Program-made: the position numbers and the translations under genes
The notes under the pieces: generated by a model
The model's database searches: none
What the model was told of the DNA's origin: nothing
What the model saw: only the letters and a program-made list of their open reading frames with translations
In this document: piece by piece, positions 61,441 to 64,000 of the stretch
How the letters are laid out: each line of letters starts with the position of its first letter
How positions within the stretch are numbered: position 1 is the stretch's first letter
Source of the DNA: Thermoleophilia bacterium
Lineage (GTDB): Bacteria; Actinomycetota; Thermoleophilia; RBG-16-64-13
Direction of reading: 5' to 3'
Assembly (NCBI GenBank): GCA_027493445.1
Contig: JAOSKU010000001.1
Span: 2,376,822-2,440,821, forward strand
Length of the DNA stretch: 64,000 nt

Positions 61441-62280
61441 ATGAAGCTGCTGCTCTCTACGGGCTCCGTCTCCAGCCTGCCCGCGGCCCAAGTGTTCACC
61501 GTGGCTCGGGCGGCCGGTTTCGACGGTCTCGAGTACGTAGTCGACAACCGCCACTCGGCTGAGAGCCCGGCTGAGCTTCAAGCCCTCAGCGAAGCGACCT
61601 GCCTGCCCGTGTTGGGGGTGCACGCGCCCTACCACCGCGTGGACGGCTGGGGCGATCAGGCGGCGTCCCTGGTGCACAGCGTGGTCCTGGCCCGATCGCT
61701 GAACGCTCGCAGCGTCACCTTTCATCCGCCCAGGCGTGTCATCGAACACGTGGAGTTCGCCCGCTGGATCGCTAACACCGGCGACTTTCAGGACCAGGTG
61801 GGAGGCGGTGACGTGGTGGTGGCTGTCGAGAACATGCCCCGGGTGAAGGTGTGGCGCGGCCACCGGGTGCCGTTCGCCACGACACCCTTTCGGTACCAGC
61901 GCCCGGACGAGCTGCGCGGGCTGCTCGACAGTCACAATCTCGCGCTGACCCTGGACACCACTCATGTGGCGGCCGCCGGAGAAGACCTCCCGCGCTACTT
62001 CACCAGATTCAAGGATCGAGTCGCCCTCGTGCATCTGTCGAACTTCGACCGCTCCCGGCATCTGGAGCACCTGCCCCCGGAGTCGGGCGACCTGGATCTG
62101 GACCGTTTCCTGCGCATGCTGCTAGCCGCGGGCTACGACGGGGCCATTACCTTGGAGATCATGCCCCGCCGCCTCCTTGCCCACCCCAAGGGCCTGGAGG
62201 CGGCCCTGGCCGAGACGGTGACTTGGGTCAGGCGGCGCCTGAGTGCCGGGGACCGGGCGGTGGCGGATCCATCGCTGTGA
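61441..62280 (+). CDS. Sugar phosphate isomerase/epimerase-like TIM-barrel protein
   Basis: 279 residues of the AP-endonuclease family 2 (xylose-isomerase-like) fold: LLLSTGSVSSLPAAQVFTVARAAGFDGLEYVVDNRH, LPVLGVHAPYHRVDGWG, VVVAVENMPRV, LALTLDTTHVAAAGEDLPRYFTRF, VALVHLSNFD and YDGAITLEIMPRR. Conserved Glu, Asp and His at strand ends could bind a divalent metal. The substrate is unknown. It starts 5 nt after the CBS-DUF294 gene, and its 3' end overlaps the convergent CBS gene by 53 nt. Confidence 0.8.
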   Translation: MKLLLSTGSVSSLPAAQVFTVARAAGFDGLEYVVDNRHSAESPAELQALSEATCLPVLGVHAPYHRVDGWGDQAASLVHSVVLARSLNARSVTFHPPRRVIEHVEFARWIANTGDFQDQVGGGDVVVAVENMPRVKVWRGHRVPFATTPFRYQRPDELRGLLDSHNLALTLDTTHVAAAGEDLPRYFTRFKDRVALVHLSNFDRSRHLEHLPPESGDLDLDRFLRMLLAAGYDGAITLEIMPRRLLAHPKGLEAALAETVTWVRRRLSAGDRAVADPSL

Positions 62281-62662
62281 GAGAGGGCAGGAGACGGGCC
62301 ACGTGGCCCTCGGACAGAAGGCCCACCAGCCGCCCCCGGTCGGTGACGGCCAGATAGCGCAGCCTGGTACGGGCCATGAGCGCGGCCGTTTCTCGCGCGC
62401 CCACGCCCGCGTCGACGGTGACGATCGGGGCGCGCATGACGTCACCCGCGGTCAGCTCCATGCCTGTGTAGCCTCGGGCGAGAACGTCCTTGACCAGCGT
62501 CTGCTTGGTGATGATCCCCACGGGGATTCCTTCTTCGACCACCACCACGCAAGGCATCCAGCGGCCGGCCATAGCCCGAGCCACCTCCACCACCCGCCGG
62601 CGGCGGGACACCGTGACGTACCGCCGCGAGCAGACCTCACCCACTCGTGGCTCGAGGCTCAC
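62228..62662 (-). CDS. Stand-alone CBS-domain pair protein
   Basis: About 144 residues made of two CBS domains: VGEVCSRRYVTVSRRRRVVEVARAMAGRWMPCVVVVEEGIPVGIITKQTLVKDVLA, then AGDVMRAPIVTVDAGVGARETAALMARTRLRYLAVTDRGRLVGLLSEGHVARLLP. It starts at a GTG overlapping the ATP sulfurylase stop (GTGA), so it is translationally coupled to that gene and may bind an adenylate and regulate it. Its 3' end overlaps the convergent isomerase gene. Confidence 0.85.
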   Translation of the reverse strand: MSLEPRVGEVCSRRYVTVSRRRRVVEVARAMAGRWMPCVVVVEEGIPVGIITKQTLVKDVLARGYTGMELTAGDVMRAPIVTVDAGVGARETAALMARTRLRYLAVTDRGRLVGLLSEGHVARLLPSLTAMDPPPPGPRHSGAA

Positions 62663-64000
62663 CGCGCGCCCTCCCCGGTCGGGGGCTCGTACTCGCGGAA
62701 CTCCCGCGCCGCCGCCAGCCGCTCCGTCCATATGGCCCGGAGCAGCATGAAGTCGTCGAGCACCCGGTTCTCGATGCAGACCTGGAAGACGTCCCGGGCG
62801 GCCATGAAGCCGACAACATCCTCGAAGGTGGCGGCGGCGTCGATCCAGGGCAAATCGCGGGCCAGGTTGGAGACTCGAGTCTGAGCCTGCAGCTCCCCCC
62901 GACCGAAGGCAAAGACGAGTTCGGCCCGCTCGAGCACGCCCACGATGTCTCCCTGCTCCACCACCATGGCGTAGTCGCGTTGGGACTCGGCCATCAGGGC
63001 CAGAGCGTCGAGAACGAGGTCGTCGTAGCCCACGGCGGGGTAGTCGTCAGTGGCGAAATCGACGGCCTTTATCCCTTTCTCCCGGACACCCGCCAACGCG
63101 TTGCCCGGACCCGCGCCGGGCCCGATCTCTGCGCCGGGAGCAGAGAGGAGTGGGGCCTCCCCCTCTTGGGCGCCAGACGTCTCCACCTGATCGGCGAGCA
63201 GGTGCCTGTGATCGGCCAGAATCTCCCGGGCTTCGACCCTCCACCTCTCCGCGAGCCGCCGCTCGACCTCGGCGGCCGTGGCGACTTCGTCGAACACGTC
63301 GGCATAGACCCGGTCGGCGTGACTCTTGCTATCGAGGAGGGCAGCCTGCAGATCCCGGTCGCTCAACTCCCCAGGAGGGAGCGGGCTCGGCCGCAAGTAC
63401 CCGCCCAGGCGGTCGGCCACCTCGTAGAACGGAAACAGGCTGTGGATGGTCTGGCCCGCTGGGTACACACCGCCTTCGCCGCCCTCGACCCGAGGTACCA
63501 CGCCCTGGATGGCGATGTGGGCCACCTCGGGACGGCAGATTTCCTTGGGAGGCAGATAGCCACGACGCAGCACCTCCCGGATGCCGGTTCCCGAGATCAT
63601 CAATCGGTACCGCGAGTCGTGGGGACAGGTCCGCTCGGTGGCCGTCGCCCGGCAGCGTGAGCAGTAGAACACCTCGCTGAAGCGCACGACCTCGACACCC
63701 AACTCCCCGGGGAGGTAGAGATCGAACACCCGCTGCGCGGCGTACATGTCGTAGAGATCGCCCACGCCGGCGTGATCGCGACCGATCATGGCGTGGGTAC
63801 ACCCGTAGTTGCGCATGATGAGAGCGTGCAGCACAGCCTCGCGTGGTCCCGCGAAGAGATAACCGAGGCGCAGGGCGGCCAAGACCACCCGGTCGGGCGG
63901 GTAGTACACGTCACGGAGCGCCTCCAACGCCGTAACCCGGTACGGCGCCCGGATGTACTCCGGCCGCTCGATATCCGCCTGGGGAAGGAGCAGCAGTCCG
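62659..64000 (-). CDS. sat: ATP sulfurylase with C-terminal CBS-like extension, 5' part outside window
   Basis: The gene runs off the right edge; 446 C-terminal codons are visible. The sulfurylase core shows DIERPEYIRAPYRVTALEALRDVYYPPDRVVLAALRLGYLFAGPREAVLHALIMRNYGCTHAMIGRDHAGVGDLYDMYAAQ, the Cys segment YCSRCRATATERTCPHD and RLMISGTGIREVLRRGYLPPKEICRPEV. It makes adenosine 5'-phosphosulfate from ATP and sulfate, or ATP in the reverse direction. After a linker, VDFATDDYPAVGYDDLVLDALALMAESQRDYAMVVEQGDIVGVLERAELVFAFG looks like a CBS pair. The usual kinase or allosteric domains are absent. The next gene is also a CBS protein. Confidence 0.88.
   Translation of the reverse strand, partial: GLLLLPQADIERPEYIRAPYRVTALEALRDVYYPPDRVVLAALRLGYLFAGPREAVLHALIMRNYGCTHAMIGRDHAGVGDLYDMYAAQRVFDLYLPGELGVEVVRFSEVFYCSRCRATATERTCPHDSRYRLMISGTGIREVLRRGYLPPKEICRPEVAHIAIQGVVPRVEGGEGGVYPAGQTIHSLFPFYEVADRLGGYLRPSPLPPGELSDRDLQAALLDSKSHADRVYADVFDEVATAAEVERRLAERWRVEAREILADHRHLLADQVETSGAQEGEAPLLSAPGAEIGPGAGPGNALAGVREKGIKAVDFATDDYPAVGYDDLVLDALALMAESQRDYAMVVEQGDIVGVLERAELVFAFGRGELQAQTRVSNLARDLPWIDAAATFEDVVGFMAARDVFQVCIENRVLDDFMLLRAIWTERLAAAREFREYEPPTGEGAR

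Noticed and set aside
1..64000. tRNA, rRNA, CRISPR array, insertion sequence or prophage
   Set aside because: I looked for T-loop (GGTTCGAAT-like) and spaced direct-repeat patterns and for transposase or integrase motifs and found none.

Overview
This 64 kb window is GC-rich and gene-dense. It looks like a chromosomal segment of an anaerobic bacterium that degrades aromatic and aryl-acetic compounds, probably an actinobacterium. Evidence for an actinobacterium is a small RNA near 6.1 kb matching the definition of the 6C RNA (two stem-loops, each with a six-cytosine loop), S-layer-homology (SLH) surface proteins and a surface protein resembling the actinobacterial DUF6049 type. Evidence for anaerobic aromatic metabolism is a bzd-type (class I, ATP-dependent) benzoyl-CoA reductase, a second 2-hydroxyacyl-CoA dehydratase-type pair, a molybdenum hydroxylase, indolepyruvate:ferredoxin oxidoreductase, phenylacetate-CoA ligase, a BadH-like dehydrogenase and UbiX. 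I see no rRNA, tRNA, CRISPR array or transposase.

Layout. 0-8.5 kb: minus-strand acyl-CoA genes (crotonase, B12-binding mutase subunit, acyl-CoA dehydrogenase, thiolase, MeaB), TatA, the 6C RNA, an M24 peptidase and an MBL hydrolase. 8.6-13.9 kb: a YqeC-MocA-type maturation fusion divergent from a three-subunit molybdenum hydroxylase. 14-17.2 kb: two SLH surface proteins. 17.3-24.9 kb: a flavin-fold protein, UbiX, IorAB, endonuclease III, 3-hydroxyacyl-CoA dehydrogenase and PaaK. 25-36.7 kb: a candidate small RNA, a CNNM/CBS membrane protein, a subtilisin, an aminotransferase, a 1,420-residue PPDK-like protein coupled to a GAPDH-like gene, a phosphodiesterase and 6-phosphogluconate dehydrogenase. 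36.8-51.5 kb: a long minus-strand array running from bzdN, bzdO, bzdP, bzdQ through ferredoxin and Fe-S proteins, a GNAT protein, a LytS/LytTR two-component pair, a crotonase, a PanE-like reductase and an acyl-CoA ligase to two dehydratase-type subunits. 51.5-54.9 kb: a TetR regulator and a three-gene BadH-like operon. 55-64 kb: subtilisin-SLH and DUF6049-like surface proteins, three CBS-domain genes and an ATP sulfurylase fused to CBS-like sequence that leaves the window.

Two signals tie the catabolic genes together. Six 20-bp pseudo-palindromes of the form TTnnnTGGYCGRCCAnnnAA lie in the promoter regions of the molybdenum hydroxylase, iorAB, the 3-hydroxyacyl-CoA dehydrogenase/paaK pair, bzdN, the tetR gene and the BadH-like operon, so the TetR protein at 51.96 kb probably controls a local regulon. 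An acidic C-terminal tail (DLFxDDxDDxLF) is shared by BzdN and an unrelated Fe-S protein of the same operon, with a related tail on a third small protein.

Two cautions. Twelve conserved genes are split by one- or two-base shifts, and each shift sits in a G or C run. These are most likely sequencing errors, so I annotate the genes as continuous. A family of imperfectly palindromic intergenic repeats (seven copies, A-G) recurs directly downstream of stop codons, including inside the benzoyl-CoA reductase operon.
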